DNA from: Dehalococcoidia bacterium
GTDB taxonomy: Bacteria > Chloroflexota > Dehalococcoidia > Tepidiformales > Tepidiformaceae
Direction of reading: 5' to 3'
DNA: 34,099 nucleotides
NCBI GenBank assembly: GCA_007118095.1
Contig: SKSF01000103.1
Coordinates: 1-34,099 of the forward strand
Shown here: positions 8,366 through 16,850 of the stretch, piece after piece
Position numbering within the stretch: the first letter of the stretch is position 1
Layout: each line of letters starts with the position of its first letter
The notes under the pieces: model-generated
Told to the model about the DNA's origin: nothing
Database searches by the model: none
What the model saw: the letters and a program-made list of their open reading frames with translations, nothing else
Translations under genes and position numbers: made by a program

Positions 8366-9969
8366 CGTCGCGCCCCGGGTCCAGCGGGTGTGGGCATGAT
8401 GCGTACCCGCCGCATGGGCTCTTTGCCCTGGCTCCGGCTTTCCAGGTTGTAGCGCCCGGCTATCTGGTGCTGGACACGGCGGACGTAGCTGTTGGCCGGT
8501 TCGAGCTCGACCGGGCGGCCTTCGTCCAGGACGCGTGCGATGGCGTCCTCGGTTGCGCGGAAGACGTCGGACATGGGGTCGCGCCGCGGGCCGTTGGGTT
8601 TGCCGCCGTTTTTCACATCGGGACGGAACTGGAGGAGCACCTGTTCCATTTGGAAGCTGGTGTTGCTCTTGATGACGTAGACGGGGAGGTTGCGCTGCTC
8701 GGCGTCGCGGAGCGCCTGTGGCTTGCGGCGCAGGTAGGAACGCAGGGTCACCACCGCTTCCGCCTGGCGTATATCGTCGACGAGCCGGACATCGAGCCCG
8801 AGCCCCTTCGCGGCGTGGTCGAGCTTCTGGCGCGAGATGCCGAAGGGGTAGAGGTGGATGGGGCCGGGCTCGCGCGGCTGCATGACCGAGGTTTCTTCCT
8901 GGCCGTCGTCGCGGCTGCGCTCGAATGCGGTTTCGGCCATCTCCCCGGACATGGTCTGCACGGCGCCGCTTTCGTCCAGGTAGCGGAGTTCGGGCGGTGC
9001 GGGCCAGCCGCGCAGTGTGTTGTCGACCGTCTCGGCGACATCGGGGTGCACGGCTACCTGCTGCCAGCTCTGGATCTCGACGACGACGTCGAAAGTGGGT
9101 GGCGCCTTCCGTTCAAGGATGGACTTCTGGGTGCCGCGGCGCCGCGCCTCTTCGTCGCCGAGGGTGACGGACTGGATGCCGCCGATGAGGTCGGCGAGCG
9201 TGGGGTTTTGCATCAGGTTGTTGAGCTCGGTGCCGTGGGCTGTACCGACGAGCTGGACGCCGCGCTCGGCGATGGTGCGGGCGGCCTGTGCTTCGAGCTC
9301 GGTCCCGATCTCGTCGATGACGATGACCTCGGGCATGTGGTTTTCGACGGCTTCGATCATGACCGCGTGCTGGAGTGCCGGTGTCGCGACCTGCATCCGG
9401 CGGGCGCCGCCAATGGCGGGGTGGGGGATGTCGCCGTCGCCGCCGATCTCGTTCGAGGTGTCGACGATGACCACGCGCTTGTTCGCGTCGTCGGCGAGGA
9501 CGCGGGCGACCTCGCGGAGCATGGTGGTCTTGCCGACGCCGGGGCGGCCCAGGAGCAGGATGGACTTGCCGCCCATCACCAGGTCGTTGATGACGCTGAT
9601 GGTGCCGTACACGGCGCGGCCGACGCGGCAGGTGAGGCCGATGATGCGGCCACGCCGGTTGCGGATGCAGGAGATGCGGTGGAGGGTGCGCTCGATGCCG
9701 GCGCGGTTGTCCTGGCCGAACTCACCGATGTGATCGATGACATAATCAAGGTCTTCATCAGTGACCTCGCTGTGGCTGAGCATGACTTCGCGTCCGGGGT
9801 AGCGTGCTTCGGGCAGCCTGCCCAGGTCGAGCACGACTTCGAGCAGGGACTCCCGCCGCTCGGCTGTCTGAAGCTGCTCCTGGATACGCGGGGGGAGCGC
9901 TTCGAGCATGAGGTCGAGGTCATCGGTGACGATCTGCTGGTTTGGTCCAGAGCTGAAGAGATCGGTCAT
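8362..9969 (-). CDS. R3H-domain AAA ATPase (SpoIIIAA/Ycf45-like)
   Basis: This 535-residue protein contains a SpoIIIAA-like ATPase core with Walker A GRPGVGKT (residues 141-148) and Walker B EVIVIDE (214-220). A variable linker follows and then a C-terminal R3H single-stranded nucleic-acid-binding domain (about 465-530). Homologues are the cyanobacterial and plastid Ycf45 proteins; the role is not settled, and nucleic-acid remodelling is likely. It sits between the GNAT-like gene (9 nt upstream) and tmk (4-bp overlap). The ATG at 9969 has no strong SD, so translation may be coupled to the upstream gene. Confidence 0.9.
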   Translation of the reverse strand: MTDLFSSGPNQQIVTDDLDLMLEALPPRIQEQLQTAERRESLLEVVLDLGRLPEARYPGREVMLSHSEVTDEDLDYVIDHIGEFGQDNRAGIERTLHRISCIRNRRGRIIGLTCRVGRAVYGTISVINDLVMGGKSILLLGRPGVGKTTMLREVARVLADDANKRVVIVDTSNEIGGDGDIPHPAIGGARRMQVATPALQHAVMIEAVENHMPEVIVIDEIGTELEAQAARTIAERGVQLVGTAHGTELNNLMQNPTLADLIGGIQSVTLGDEEARRRGTQKSILERKAPPTFDVVVEIQSWQQVAVHPDVAETVDNTLRGWPAPPELRYLDESGAVQTMSGEMAETAFERSRDDGQEETSVMQPREPGPIHLYPFGISRQKLDHAAKGLGLDVRLVDDIRQAEAVVTLRSYLRRKPQALRDAEQRNLPVYVIKSNTSFQMEQVLLQFRPDVKNGGKPNGPRRDPMSDVFRATEDAIARVLDEGRPVELEPANSYVRRVQHQIAGRYNLESRSQGKEPMRRVRIMPTPAGPGARR

Positions 9970-9978
9970 GTTGGTCTA

Positions 9979-10902
9979 CTAATTGGGCACCCGGGGGGTG
10001 GCCGGGACCGCCAGTGCCTCCTTGAGCGGGTTGAGCGCGGCGAGACGCCGTGCTGCGAGGACGCGGATACCGAGGGGTGCGAAGCCTGCCTCGGATGCAA
10101 TATGGAGGGCAGACTCCTGATGTTCGCACACTACCAGCGTGCCTGATGCGGGCAGGATTGCGCGAACGAGGTCCACTGCCGACCGGGCCGAGCCTGGCCC
10201 GAGCACCATCAGATGTGCTTCGCTTTCTCCCGCGCCGACCCAGCCGTCGAGGCCATCGACCTCGTTGTCGAGCACGTATTCGCTCGTGCAGCCGCGGAGG
10301 TCGAGGACGGCGCGGAACTCCTGCTGGGTGATGGCTTCGTTGCGGCGGATGACTTCGGGCATGGCGTGGCAATAGAGCCGGAAAACGCCGGGGCGGTCGG
10401 CGCGGCCTGCGGGGCGGAACGGTGTGCCCGGGGCGGCTTCGTCTTCCTCATCCTGTGGCGGGGCGAAGAGCTGCTCGCGCGCGTAAGCGATGAGGCCTGC
10501 CTTGCGGAACGTGTCCTCGTAGGGGATGCCGTCGGCGTAGCGGACGAACAGCGTGCGCCCCCCTCGTTCAGCGGCGGCGCCGGCCGCGGCCTGGAGGAGC
10601 GCTTCAACGGTTTCGTCGTCTTTGTCGCGCTGGATGCGCAGGGAAACCGCTTCCCAGGCGGCGCCGCCCGCGAGCTGACGGCAGACCACGATGCCGTGGT
10701 AGGTGAGCCCGTCGCGCAGGCCGATGACCGTGGTGCGGGGCATGAGCGGGAGGTTGCCGACGCCTGTCGCGGCGAGGCCGGCGCGGAGGTGCAGCGGGTC
10801 CGTTGGGCGGGTGGCGATGACTTCCGTGGACAGGCGGCGCAGTTGCGGCCAGAGTGCGGCGACATTGAGCGGGGAGAGGACTTCGGTGTGCTGACCGGTC
10901 AT
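9979..10902 (-). CDS. GNAT-like (possibly tandem GNAT) hypothetical protein
   Basis: This 307-residue protein has two similar halves, each with alternating strands and helices ending in a G-F/L-x-x-L/Y-type segment (AGLIAYAREQLF near residue 145; AGFAPLGIRVLAARRL near 285). This resembles two acetyltransferase folds in tandem, but the acetyl-CoA loop is not clear, so activity is uncertain. The ATG at 10902 overlaps the pdxT stop as ATGA, the strongest start evidence; longer in-frame starts would run far into pdxT. Its place between PdxT and an R3H ATPase suggests co-expression rather than a known pathway. Confidence 0.6.
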   Translation of the reverse strand: MTGQHTEVLSPLNVAALWPQLRRLSTEVIATRPTDPLHLRAGLAATGVGNLPLMPRTTVIGLRDGLTYHGIVVCRQLAGGAAWEAVSLRIQRDKDDETVEALLQAAAGAAAERGGRTLFVRYADGIPYEDTFRKAGLIAYAREQLFAPPQDEEDEAAPGTPFRPAGRADRPGVFRLYCHAMPEVIRRNEAITQQEFRAVLDLRGCTSEYVLDNEVDGLDGWVGAGESEAHLMVLGPGSARSAVDLVRAILPASGTLVVCEHQESALHIASEAGFAPLGIRVLAARRLAALNPLKEALAVPATPRVPN

Positions 10903-11843
10903 CGTTGCAGCTCCCCCGGCGGGACGCCGGATTTGCTGGCAGTGTCGCTTCCCGGGCGCCAGTAGGCGCGGCCGTCGGACTGGCGCTCCAGGTACCCCCA
11001 ATCGTAGAGCAGACGGCGCAGCAGTGCGGGGTCGCGGAAGGTGTGGTGGGCCGCGAGGAGGTCGTTGACCTCAGGTTCGGTATAGCTCCGCCCGGGTTCG
11101 AAGGCGCCGGCGAGGTGTTCGATGAACGCGCGCTGGAGCGATTGCTTCACGGGCCACTGCGCCAGCCGGCCGTTCCCGTCCAGGAATGGGTCGAGTTCGC
11201 GCGGGAGCCCGTCGCCGTTTTCGACGCGGAGGGTCTTCTTGCCCGGGCCCCGGCCGATGGTGAGGAAGTATGCGTGCAGGCGGCTATCGCCCGTGATCTC
11301 CGGGTGAAACGAAGTCGCGAGCAGGTTGTCCTGCCGCGCGGCGACGATGGTGCCGTCTTCCAGGGTGGCGATGGCGCCAGCCGGCGGCAGGGTCTCTTCA
11401 ATGAGCGGCGCACGGATGAAGACGGCGTGGAAGGGCGCCCCCTCGACACCTTTGATGTCGAGGTCGGCTTCGAAGCTGTTGACCTGGCGTCCGAAGGCGT
11501 TGCGGCGCACGCGGATATCCATCGTTTCGATGCCGGGCCGGTCGAGATTGTCGACGTGCTTTGCCATGAGGATGGCGCCGGCACAGGTGCCCCAGGTGGG
11601 CCGCCCGCTCGCACAGAAGTCGCGAAGGGGTTCGAGGAAGCCGTTGCCCTCGATGAGGCGGGCGATGGTCGTGCTTTCGCCGCCCGGGATGATGAGGGCA
11701 TCCAGGTCGCGCAACTGGTCGGGCCTGCGGATTTCGTATGCGTGATGACCCATGCGGCCGAGCATTTCGCAGTGCTCGCGGAAGTCGCCCTGCAGTGCGA
11801 GGACGCCGACGGTTTGTGGCGCGGGGCGCTGGCCGGTGTTCAT
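10899..11843 (-). CDS. pdxT: PdxT glutaminase fused to a DUF2087 domain
   Basis: The first 200 of 314 residues form the glutaminase subunit of pyridoxal 5'-phosphate synthase, which feeds ammonia to PdxS. GGES is at 54-57, the nucleophile Cys87 is in TWGTCAGA, and His180-Pro-Glu182 complete the triad. Residues about 215-297 match DUF2087 (YTEPEVNDLL, LLRRLLYDWGYLER, AYWRP), a small winged-helix-like domain usually found alone or with ArsR-type regulators. Normal PdxT is about 190 residues, so the fusion is unusual. pdxS is not in the window. ATG 11843 is chosen because it starts just before the PdxT fold; it heads a four-gene leftward operon. Confidence 0.88.
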   Translation of the reverse strand: MNTGQRPAPQTVGVLALQGDFREHCEMLGRMGHHAYEIRRPDQLRDLDALIIPGGESTTIARLIEGNGFLEPLRDFCASGRPTWGTCAGAILMAKHVDNLDRPGIETMDIRVRRNAFGRQVNSFEADLDIKGVEGAPFHAVFIRAPLIEETLPPAGAIATLEDGTIVAARQDNLLATSFHPEITGDSRLHAYFLTIGRGPGKKTLRVENGDGLPRELDPFLDGNGRLAQWPVKQSLQRAFIEHLAGAFEPGRSYTEPEVNDLLAAHHTFRDPALLRRLLYDWGYLERQSDGRAYWRPGSDTASKSGVPPGELQR

Positions 11844-12000
11844 GCAGGCACTACCATTGCGCGGCGGGGCCCGCAGCCAGCGGAGACAACAATCCGGAAG
11901 TCTGTAGTCGACGAGATAGGCAATCGCCACCGCATCCGTGGAGTATCTCTTTCAGTTTACTGGATGCGTGCAAGGCTGCGGGGCGGTTGGTCACGAGGGC

Positions 12001-12023
12001 CGCGGGGGCTGGTGGTCCCCGCG
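12001..12023 (-). other. Stem-loop just downstream of vapC
   Basis: CGCGGGG (12001-12007) pairs with CCCCGCG (12017-12023) around a 9-nt loop, 4 nt after the vapC stop on the minus strand. There is no T tract, so it may stabilise the mRNA end or work with Rho rather than act as an intrinsic terminator. Confidence 0.35.
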
Positions 12024-12026
12024 CGG

Positions 12027-12461
12027 TCAGACAGTGCTGCCAGGTTCGCGGCGCGTGATGCCGGGCACCTCGTCAAACACGCGGTTGTAGCTGGAGACGC
12101 CCTCGATCCCACGCTTCCGGGAGCGGGCTGCGGCGATGCAGTCGGCGAAGGAGAGGGGTGTCTGGCCGTAGAGTACGAGCGCTTCGGCGACGCGCTTGCG
12201 CCCGCCGACGCGCAGGCCTTCGAGCCCGAGGATGGACGTGACAATCGTCGCCGCCTCGTCCCGGCTCTTTCCGCCGGCGTCGGGCGACTGCAGGGCGTCG
12301 AGTAACTCGCCGAGCACCGCTTCGGATGTCTTGAGCTGCACCTTGTCGTGTTCGGCCGCCTCGAAGAGGTGCAGGATGTCATCCGCTCGTGGTGAGTCGG
12401 GCTGGGTCAGATAGGTCAAGAACACGTCCGTGGTAACGAACCATGTTGGTGCTTGCTTCAT
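12027..12461 (-). CDS. vapC: PIN-domain ribonuclease toxin (VapC-like)
   Basis: This 144-residue PIN-fold protein has the expected acidic residues: Asp in TTDVFLTYL near residue 12, Glu in SEAVLGELLDAL, Asp in SFADCIAAA and Asp in SYNRVFDEV. These chelate Mg2+/Mn2+ in VapC RNases that cleave tRNA or rRNA. The ATG overlaps the stop of the AbrB-type antitoxin by 4 bp, the usual vapBC order. All catalytic residues are visible, so the toxin looks intact. Confidence 0.85.
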   Translation of the reverse strand: MKQAPTWFVTTDVFLTYLTQPDSPRADDILHLFEAAEHDKVQLKTSEAVLGELLDALQSPDAGGKSRDEAATIVTSILGLEGLRVGGRKRVAEALVLYGQTPLSFADCIAAARSRKRGIEGVSSYNRVFDEVPGITRREPGSTV

Positions 12462-12682
12462 GTTTCCTCCGTGTTAGCTGGTCGCGTTGTGCCCTGCGTA
12501 TTCGTTTCCGCGGCGGCGCCGCGGAGTTCGTGGAGGGAAAGGAGCGAACGTTTGCTGAGGGCGAGCCGGTCGCCTTCCTGGCCGATTTCGACCCGGTCAC
12601 CGGGGCCGATGCCGAGCGAAGCAAGGAGGTCGCCCGGGATGCGAACCTTGCCGGTGCGGGAAACCGTGACGGTGTGTCGCAT
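12458..12682 (-). CDS. vapB: AbrB/SpoVT-type antitoxin (VapB-like)
   Basis: This 74-residue protein opens with a swapped-hairpin AbrB DNA-binding domain (TVSRTGKVRIPGDLLASLGI, then GDRVEIGQEGDRLAL). The C-terminal tail, rich in Thr, Asn and Glu, would wrap the toxin. The start is set by GGAGGAA 7 nt upstream of ATG 12682. It is cotranscribed and translationally coupled with the PIN toxin, and such antitoxins repress their own promoter. No clear operator was found in the 176 nt before the divergent glucosidase. Confidence 0.85.
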   Translation of the reverse strand: MRHTVTVSRTGKVRIPGDLLASLGIGPGDRVEIGQEGDRLALSKRSLLSLHELRGAAAETNTQGTTRPANTEET

Positions 12683-12858
12683 TGGTGTTCCTCCGCAGTT
12701 CCAGTGACGGTGTCCTGCTTGCCTGCCAGGCGGTACCGGCGGGCGCAGGCGCGCGCTGCGGCCCGCTACCGGGGCCATACTATCGCAGGGGGGTGGCTGG
12801 GGACATGCTGCGGGGACGATTGCGTATCATGACGCGCCAACGCGGGCAGGAGGTGCGC

Positions 12859-14202
12859 ATGGCGAGTATGCAGTTTCCTGAAGGCTTCCTCTGGGGTGCG
12901 GCCACGGCTGCGTATCAGATCGAAGGAGCGGCGAACGAAGGCGGCCGCGGACAGTCCATCTGGGATACATTCTGCCGCCAGCCGGGGCGGGTCCGCGACG
13001 GCGCCACGGGCGAGGTCGCGTGTGACCACTACCACCGGGTGGACCAAGATATCGCGCTCATGCGGGACCTGGGGCTGCAGGCGTACCGGTTCTCGGTCGC
13101 ATGGCCGCGCGTCTACCCCTTCGGGGGCGGGCCGCTCAACGAGGAAGGGCTTGCGTTCTATGACCGGCTGGTCGATGGCCTGCTTGACGCCGGCATCGAC
13201 CCGATGATGACGCTCTACCACTGGGACCTGCCGCAGGCGCTGCAGGACCGAGGGGGCTGGGCCAATCGCGACATCGTCGAACATTTCGAAACCTACGCGC
13301 GCACCCTCTTCGAGCGGTTCCGGGGCCGGGTGCACCGGTGGGTCACGCTCAACGAGCCGCTCATCGTCTCGCAGCTCGGACACCTTGCCGGGGTGCTGGC
13401 GCCGGGCATCCGCAGCCACGAGGTGAACGCGCGGGTCATTCACCACCTGTTGCTGGCGCACGGCAAGGCGGTGGAGATGTTCCGCGAGCTCGATATGCCC
13501 GGCGAGATTGGTATCACCAACGCCAACACTGCTTACGAGCCGTACGACGAGAGCTCCGAGCACCTGGCGGCGTGTGAGCTGGCGCGGGACTTCGACTCGC
13601 GGCTCTTCCACGACCCGATCTATGGCCGCGGATACCCGGCGTCCGTGCACAAGTTCTATGCGGAGCGCGGTGCGCCGTTCCCGATCGAACCGGGGGATCT
13701 GCCCACCATCGCAACCCCGACGGACTTCCTGGGCGTGAACAACTATTCGCGGCGGGTGGTGATGGCGGACCGGCGGCCCATCGGCTTCCGCTTCGCCGAG
13801 CCAACGCTCCCGGTGCAACCGATGGGCTACGAGGAAGCCCCGGATTCGCTTGGGGATTTCGTGCGGTGGGTTTCGAAGGAATACGACAGCCCGCCCATCT
13901 ACATCACCGAGAACGGTCGCGGGGATGAGGACGGCACCGAGGCGGCCATGCTGAACGACCAGAAGCGGATCGAGCTGATGCGCGGGTTCCTCGCCGGGCT
14001 GCACGACGCGATCGAGTCGGGCTGCGATGTGCGCGGCTACTATGCGTGGTCGCTCATGGACAACTTCGAGTGGGCCTTTGGTTATAGCAAGCGGTTTGGG
14101 CTGGTGTACACGGACTACGAGACGCTGGAGCGAAAACCGAAGGCGAGCGCGCGGTTCTATGCGGACGTCATCCGGGACAACGGGCTCACGGGCGCGACGT
14201 GA
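12859..14202 (+). CDS. Family GH1 beta-glucosidase
   Basis: This 447-residue TIM-barrel hydrolase has the N-terminal GH1 signature FLWGAATAAYQIEGA. The acid/base is Glu166 (TLNEP) and the nucleophile Glu351 (YITENG). It hydrolyses terminal beta-D-glucosides or galactosides with retention of configuration. There is no signal peptide, so it acts in the cytosol on imported or internal glycosides. ATG 12859 follows AGGAGGT (12849-12854) by 4 nt; a TATCAT -10-like box lies at 12825-12830. No sugar transporter is adjacent. The length is typical. Confidence 0.95.
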   Translation: MASMQFPEGFLWGAATAAYQIEGAANEGGRGQSIWDTFCRQPGRVRDGATGEVACDHYHRVDQDIALMRDLGLQAYRFSVAWPRVYPFGGGPLNEEGLAFYDRLVDGLLDAGIDPMMTLYHWDLPQALQDRGGWANRDIVEHFETYARTLFERFRGRVHRWVTLNEPLIVSQLGHLAGVLAPGIRSHEVNARVIHHLLLAHGKAVEMFRELDMPGEIGITNANTAYEPYDESSEHLAACELARDFDSRLFHDPIYGRGYPASVHKFYAERGAPFPIEPGDLPTIATPTDFLGVNNYSRRVVMADRRPIGFRFAEPTLPVQPMGYEEAPDSLGDFVRWVSKEYDSPPIYITENGRGDEDGTEAAMLNDQKRIELMRGFLAGLHDAIESGCDVRGYYAWSLMDNFEWAFGYSKRFGLVYTDYETLERKPKASARFYADVIRDNGLTGAT

Positions 14203-14227
14203 CCGGCAAATCGGCTTTGTGCGCGGT

Positions 14228-14233
14228 TAGAAT
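14228..14233 (+). promoter_or_regulatory. -10 box of the 129-residue membrane protein (leaderless)
   Basis: TAGAAT ends 6 nt before ATG 14240, which has no Shine-Dalgarno. This favours ATG 14240 over the in-frame ATG 14279. Confidence 0.5.
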
Positions 14234-14239
14234 AGCGAT

Positions 14240-14629
14240 ATGACTTCGTGCCGCCCAATCATTGAAGACGCCGGGTCGATGAGCACGGGCCCGGTCCTGA
14301 TGTTGCTCGCAGGCCCGGCGTTGATCATTGCCGGTGCGGCCTTCGGACCAGTCGGAGTGAGGGCTGCTCTTGCGGCGGGCATCGCGATCATCGGCATCAA
14401 GCTGGTGGTGCGCTGGCGTGGTGGCACGGCGCGGACGTGGGGCGCGATCGGCGTTGCCGGCGTGGTGGTCCTTGCACTGGGCGCGCTCCTGGGGAATATC
14501 GCCGGGATAGGGGCTGTTGCCTGGGCGCCGGCGGGCATCGCGATGGTAGTCCCGGGCGTGCTCGGGCTGGTTGCGCGCCTTGGCGGTGATGAGGTGGTCG
14601 CGGCTGCCGGCCGGCAAGCCGGGCGCTGA
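14240..14629 (+). CDS. Small membrane protein of unknown function
   Basis: This 129-residue protein has three to four hydrophobic segments (about residues 18-36, 38-56, 68-86 and 92-112) rich in Ala, Gly, Ile and Val, separated by short basic turns. No family is recognised. The start rests on a TAGAAT box 6 nt upstream. The next gene begins 57 nt later with its own -10-like TATGAT (14651-14656). Function is unknown. Confidence 0.6.
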   Translation: MTSCRPIIEDAGSMSTGPVLMLLAGPALIIAGAAFGPVGVRAALAAGIAIIGIKLVVRWRGGTARTWGAIGVAGVVVLALGALLGNIAGIGAVAWAPAGIAMVVPGVLGLVARLGGDEVVAAAGRQAGR

Positions 14630-14686
14630 GCCACGGCTCGACGTGTCTCGTATGATGAGGAAAGCTTTCCGTCGCGAGGTTTGGGT

Positions 14687-15784
14687 ATGCCCCTTGAGCT
14701 CATCGGCATGATCGGCGTGAAGCCCGACGGCGCTCCGGGCGCGTCTGTGCACGTGATTGGCGGAGGTATCGCACCCGACTTCCTGGTCGACTTTGCCCGC
14801 GCACACGAGGAATCGGGGTTCGACCAGGTGCTCGTGGGGTATTCGTCGACCTCGGCGGACGGGTTCCAGGTGGCGCAGTATGCCGCGATGCACACGGAGC
14901 GGCTGAAGTTCCTCATCGCCCACCGGCCCGGCTTCGTTGCGCCGACGCTTGCCGCGCGCAAGGCGGCGACCTTTGACTGCTTCACGGACGGGCGGTTGTC
15001 GCTGCACATCATCACGGGTGGCAGCGACGCCGAGCAGCGCCGGGACGGCGACTTCCTGGACCACGATTCGCGCTACCGGCGCACGGATGAATACCTGGAG
15101 ATCCTGCGGAAAGCCTGGGAGAGCGAGGAAGCTTTTGACTATGACGGCGAGTTTTACCAGCTCGAGCGGGCACGTTCGGACGTGCAGCCGGTGCAGCAGC
15201 CGTCCATCCCGTTGTACTTCGGCGGGATGTCCCCGGCCGCGTTGCCCGTGGGCGCGAAACATTGCGACTGCTTCGCGCTCTGGGGCGAACCGTTGGCGGC
15301 GGTGAAGGAGAAGATGGTGGAGGTGCGTGCAGAGGCGGCGAAGCATGGCCGTAGCCCGAGCTTCAGCGTCTCGTTGCGACCGATCATTGCGCCGACGGAA
15401 TCGGAAGCGTGGGACCGTGCGCACCACATCCTGGAGGCGGTCGAAGCCTCTGGCGGCGGCAGCCCGCTCGCCGGGGATTCGGCGCGGCCGGAGGCGGAAG
15501 GGTCGCGGCGGCTGCTGCGCTTCGCCCAGGAGTCCGAAATCCACGACAAGCGGCTGTGGATGCCCATCGCGAAGGCGACCGGCGCGCCGGGGAACACGAC
15601 CGCGTTGGTCGGTACGCCGGAGCAGGTCGCCGAGGCGCTGCTGGACTACTACGACATCGGCGTGACGACGCTGCTCATCCGCGGGTTCGACCCGCTGAAC
15701 GACGCGCGCGAGTACGGCAAGGAGCTCATCCCGCTGGTCCGCGAGGGCGTTGCCAAGCGCGACCGCCAGGCGGTGACCGCATAG
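14687..15784 (+). CDS. LLM-class flavin monooxygenase, alkanesulfonate-monooxygenase-like
   Basis: This 365-residue luciferase-like TIM-barrel protein is close to SsuD-type FMNH2-dependent monooxygenases. Visible family features are AHRPGFVAPTLAARKAATFD (residues about 83-102), the GRLSLHIITGG strand, RYRRTDEYLEILRKAW, and IPLYFGGMSPAA near the middle. SsuD enzymes desulfonate alkanesulfonates to aldehyde and sulfite; the substrate here is unproven. ATG 14687 is 6 nt after GAGGT (14676-14680), better than TTG 14681. It is 5 nt upstream of the Sua5 gene, implying an operon. No flavin reductase (SsuE) is adjacent. Confidence 0.88.
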   Translation: MPLELIGMIGVKPDGAPGASVHVIGGGIAPDFLVDFARAHEESGFDQVLVGYSSTSADGFQVAQYAAMHTERLKFLIAHRPGFVAPTLAARKAATFDCFTDGRLSLHIITGGSDAEQRRDGDFLDHDSRYRRTDEYLEILRKAWESEEAFDYDGEFYQLERARSDVQPVQQPSIPLYFGGMSPAALPVGAKHCDCFALWGEPLAAVKEKMVEVRAEAAKHGRSPSFSVSLRPIIAPTESEAWDRAHHILEAVEASGGGSPLAGDSARPEAEGSRRLLRFAQESEIHDKRLWMPIAKATGAPGNTTALVGTPEQVAEALLDYYDIGVTTLLIRGFDPLNDAREYGKELIPLVREGVAKRDRQAVTA

Positions 15785-15789
15785 CGCCG

Positions 15790-16827
15790 ATGTCCGCGCA
15801 TCCCCACATCGAGACGCGCGTGGTGGAGGTCGACGCGGCCGCGCTGGACCCCGCCGTGATCGAGGATGCCGCGGTGCTTCTGCGCGCCGGGGGGCTGGTG
15901 GCCTTTCCAACCGAAACGGTCTATGGGCTGGGGGCGAACGCGCTTGATGACGCGGCGGTGCAACGGATCTTCGCGGCGAAGGAGCGCGACCCCGACGACC
16001 CGCTCATCGTGCACATTGCCGATGCGGACGCCGTGGGAACGGTGGCGCGTGACGTGCCGCCGCTCGCGCGGCAGCTTACCGATGCGTTTTGGCCGGGCGG
16101 GCTGACGCTGGTATTGCCGCGCGCCGAGGGTGTCGCCCCGGCGGTCTCCGCGGGGCGCGACACGGTGGCGGTGCGCATGCCATCGCACCCGGTCGCGCTG
16201 GAGCTGATTGCCACGGCCGGCGTTCCTGTGGCGGCGCCCAGCGCGAACCGCTTCATGCGCACGTCGGCGACGACGGCTGCTCACGTGCTGGACGACCTGG
16301 GCGGGCGCATCGACATGGTGCTGGACGCCGGGCCGGCGACGGCGGGCATTGAATCAACCGTGGTCGCCGTCGAAGGCGAGGCGGTGACGTTGCTGCGGCC
16401 GGGCGCGGTTACCGTGGAGCGGCTGGAGGAGGTGCTGGGACGGCCGGTCGCGCGCCGTGAACGCGAATCCTCCGGGCCTTCGTCCCCCGGGATGCTCGAA
16501 CGGCACTATGCGCCGCGCGCACGGCTGGTCTACGGCCCGGATGCGACGGTCGAGGAGCTGGTGACAATGGCACGCGAGGCGGCGGCCAGTGGCGCCCGGT
16601 TGGGGATGCTGCTGGCCGAGGGAGATGCGCCGGGCATCGAGGATGAAGGGATCGTGGTCGAACGCCCGGGCCCGCAGGGGGACCTGGAGCAGGTGGCGCG
16701 GGGGCTGTTTGCGGCGCTGCGGTCGCTGGACGCTGCGGGGGTGGAGGTCATCTATGCGCGCGGCTTCTCACGTGAGGGCGCCGGGCTGGCGATCGACGAC
16801 CGGCTGCGGCGTGCTTCGGCGGGGTGA
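15790..16827 (+). CDS. L-threonylcarbamoyladenylate synthase (Sua5 type)
   Basis: This 345-residue enzyme makes L-threonylcarbamoyl-AMP from threonine, bicarbonate and ATP for t6A modification of ANN-decoding tRNAs. The YrdC domain covers about residues 20-205, with FPTETVYGLGA and the KERDPDDPLIVHI segment. The linker SPGMLERHYAPRARL and a C-terminal Sua5 domain (about 240-340) mark it as the long form. It follows the LLM gene by 5 nt without a strong SD, so translation may be coupled. It converges on hicB, 23 nt away. Confidence 0.92.
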   Translation: MSAHPHIETRVVEVDAAALDPAVIEDAAVLLRAGGLVAFPTETVYGLGANALDDAAVQRIFAAKERDPDDPLIVHIADADAVGTVARDVPPLARQLTDAFWPGGLTLVLPRAEGVAPAVSAGRDTVAVRMPSHPVALELIATAGVPVAAPSANRFMRTSATTAAHVLDDLGGRIDMVLDAGPATAGIESTVVAVEGEAVTLLRPGAVTVERLEEVLGRPVARRERESSGPSSPGMLERHYAPRARLVYGPDATVEELVTMAREAAASGARLGMLLAEGDAPGIEDEGIVVERPGPQGDLEQVARGLFAALRSLDAAGVEVIYARGFSREGAGLAIDDRLRRASAG

Positions 16828-16850
16828 TGGGGAGCTTGCCGCCGTACTCG

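Noticed and set aside
8467-10146. Long plus-strand open frame of 559 codons
   Set aside because: It is antisense to the R3H/AAA ATPase, whose Walker motifs prove the minus strand.
14186-15910. Minus-strand open frame of 574 codons
   Set aside because: It is antisense to the LLM monooxygenase and has an Arg/His/Pro-rich composition typical of GC shadows.
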